DNA of 24,772 bases from Chloroflexota bacterium. Lineage in GTDB: Bacteria > Chloroflexota > Dehalococcoidia > Lucifugimonadales > UBA3495. The stretch covers positions 1 through 24,772 of the forward strand of contig JAPPJA010000017.1 in assembly GCA_028874675.1 (NCBI GenBank). Reading direction: 5' to 3'. The notes under the pieces were generated by a model. It saw only the letters and a program-made list of their open reading frames with translations. It searched no databases and was not told the origin of the DNA. Positions 24,080 to 24,772 of the stretch are shown in pieces; positions within the stretch are counted from its first letter, which is position 1; each line of letters begins with the position of its first letter. The position numbers and the translations under genes are program-made.

Positions 24080-24772
24080 ATGCCAGCTAGAACCGGAGCC
24101 GAATACATCAGGGGACTACGGGACCGCCCAAGGGAGGTATGGATTGACGGGGAACGGGTGTAGGATGTGACCACCCACCCGGCCCTGAAGAATGGCGTAA
24201 AATCGGTGGCTGCCCTGTACGACATGCAGCATGACCCGGAGCTTCGTGAAGAAATGACCTTCGCTTCCCCTTCCACCGGTGAGCCGGTGGGGCTGTCTTA
24301 CCTGGTTCCCGATTCCCCGGAAGACCTGGTGCGACGAAGGCAGATGATGACCCGGTGGGCCTGGGCTTCCTGCGGGATGATGGGGCGCTCTCCCGACTTT
24401 CTCAACACTATTTTCTCGGCGTGGGCCGGGGCCTCCGGATACTTTGCCCAGGACCGGCCGGAATTCCAGCGCAATGTTGAGGACTATCACGAGTTTCTGC
24501 GGGAAAACGACGTAGCCTTGACCCATGCCCTGGTCAACCTCCAGCGCCGCCGCACTTCCAATCCCACCGACACATTGAGCGAAGAGGTGGCGCTGACCCT
24601 GGTCAAGGAAACGGACGCCGGGATTGTGGTGAAAGGCAGTCGTGTCCTGGCTACCCTGGGCCCCATCTCCGACGAAATCGCTATCTACCCGGTGGCGTCT
24701 CACCGCCTGGCCGACGACGACGGGCGGCAGTCCTTCTCCTTTTCCATTCCCTGCGACACGCCAGGCGTCAAG
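24080..24772 (+). pseudogene. 4-hydroxyphenylacetate 3-hydroxylase (HpaB) family, in-frame TAG, 3' end outside window
   Basis: The frame starts at ATG 24080 with GAGGTG about 8 bases upstream and reads MPARTGAEYIRGLRDRP, the typical HpaB-family N-terminus. Codon 28 is TAG (24161-24163), between WIDGERV and DVTTHPALKNG. From memory, homologues are continuous here, usually with an acidic residue (GERVEDVTTHPA), so GAG to TAG is the simplest origin. The same frame then continues uninterrupted to the edge (231 codons in all) with family features such as SVAALYDMQHDPELREEM, MMTRWAWASCGMMGRSPDF and FLRENDVALTHALVNLQRRR. HpaB-type enzymes are FADH2-dependent monooxygenases of phenolic rings or related decarboxylating/dehydrating enzymes. 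The gene diverges from the CoA-transferase operon. It may be a pseudogene, a variant or a base-call error. The C-terminal half is not visible. Confidence 0.85.

Noticed and set aside
23665..24090. Plus-strand frame spanning the divergent intergenic region
   Set aside because: It starts inside the CoA-transferase start region, runs past the HpaB start, and has no recognisable features.
2211..24163. Stop-codon reassignment as explanation for three in-frame stops
   Set aside because: TAA, TAG and TGA each terminate several normal genes here (for example TAG for the response regulator and GMC gene, TAA for the permease, TGA for the adaptor).

Overview
The window looks like a chromosomal segment of a high-GC, environmental Chloroflexota bacterium, most likely a SAR202-like or other Dehalococcoidia-type lineage. 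This is inferred from gene content, not from a marker gene. The content includes a tandem CaiB/BaiF CoA-transferase fusion, an HpaB-type flavin monooxygenase, a DUF35 plus thiolase-like pair, a GMC oxidoreductase, and several lipoproteins with Pro/Thr-rich linkers. No rRNA, tRNA, CRISPR array, phage gene or transposase was found.

Left part (1-8457, all minus strand). This is a signal-responsive transport operon, read right to left: a five-helix membrane protein, a YceI-type lipoprotein, an OmpR-family response regulator, a sensor histidine kinase, a long coiled-coil HlyD-type adaptor, a MacB/LolD-type ABC ATPase, a MacB-type permease, and a Gly/Gln-rich membrane-anchored protein cut by the window edge. 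Gaps are tight and there are two stop/start overlaps. Both the ATPase and the histidine kinase carry one in-frame stop codon while the rest of each reading frame is intact. As assembled, the system should be crippled unless these are sequence errors or restart/readthrough occurs.

Middle part (8600-15500). It holds a secreted Gly/His-tailed protein of unknown function, a plus-strand lipoprotein with a long low-complexity linker, a lipoprotein HtrA-like serine protease, an aldo/keto reductase and an MFS exporter. The intergenic spaces contain two palindromic repeats sharing a TTCCCGC/GCGGGA core. One of them sits inside a 121-bp element with terminal inverted repeats that resembles a MITE.

Right part (15900-24772). 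A GMC flavoprotein and a MidA-type methyltransferase form a short plus-strand operon. It is separated by a perfect 13-bp-arm hairpin from a convergent minus-strand operon of CaiB-CaiB fusion, small HAD hydrolase, DUF35 zinc-ribbon/OB protein and thiolase-like protein. A 4-hydroxyphenylacetate 3-hydroxylase-family gene diverges from that operon; it is cut by the right edge and broken by an in-frame amber codon after codon 27. Together these genes suggest CoA-dependent catabolism of aromatic, steroid-like or other oxidised organic compounds (inference).

The strongest oddity is three otherwise clean genes within 22 kb, each with a single in-frame nonsense codon (TAA, TAG, TAG). Each codon is one first-base change from a Glu or Gln codon. 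All three stop codons also terminate normal genes here, so stop reassignment is unlikely.
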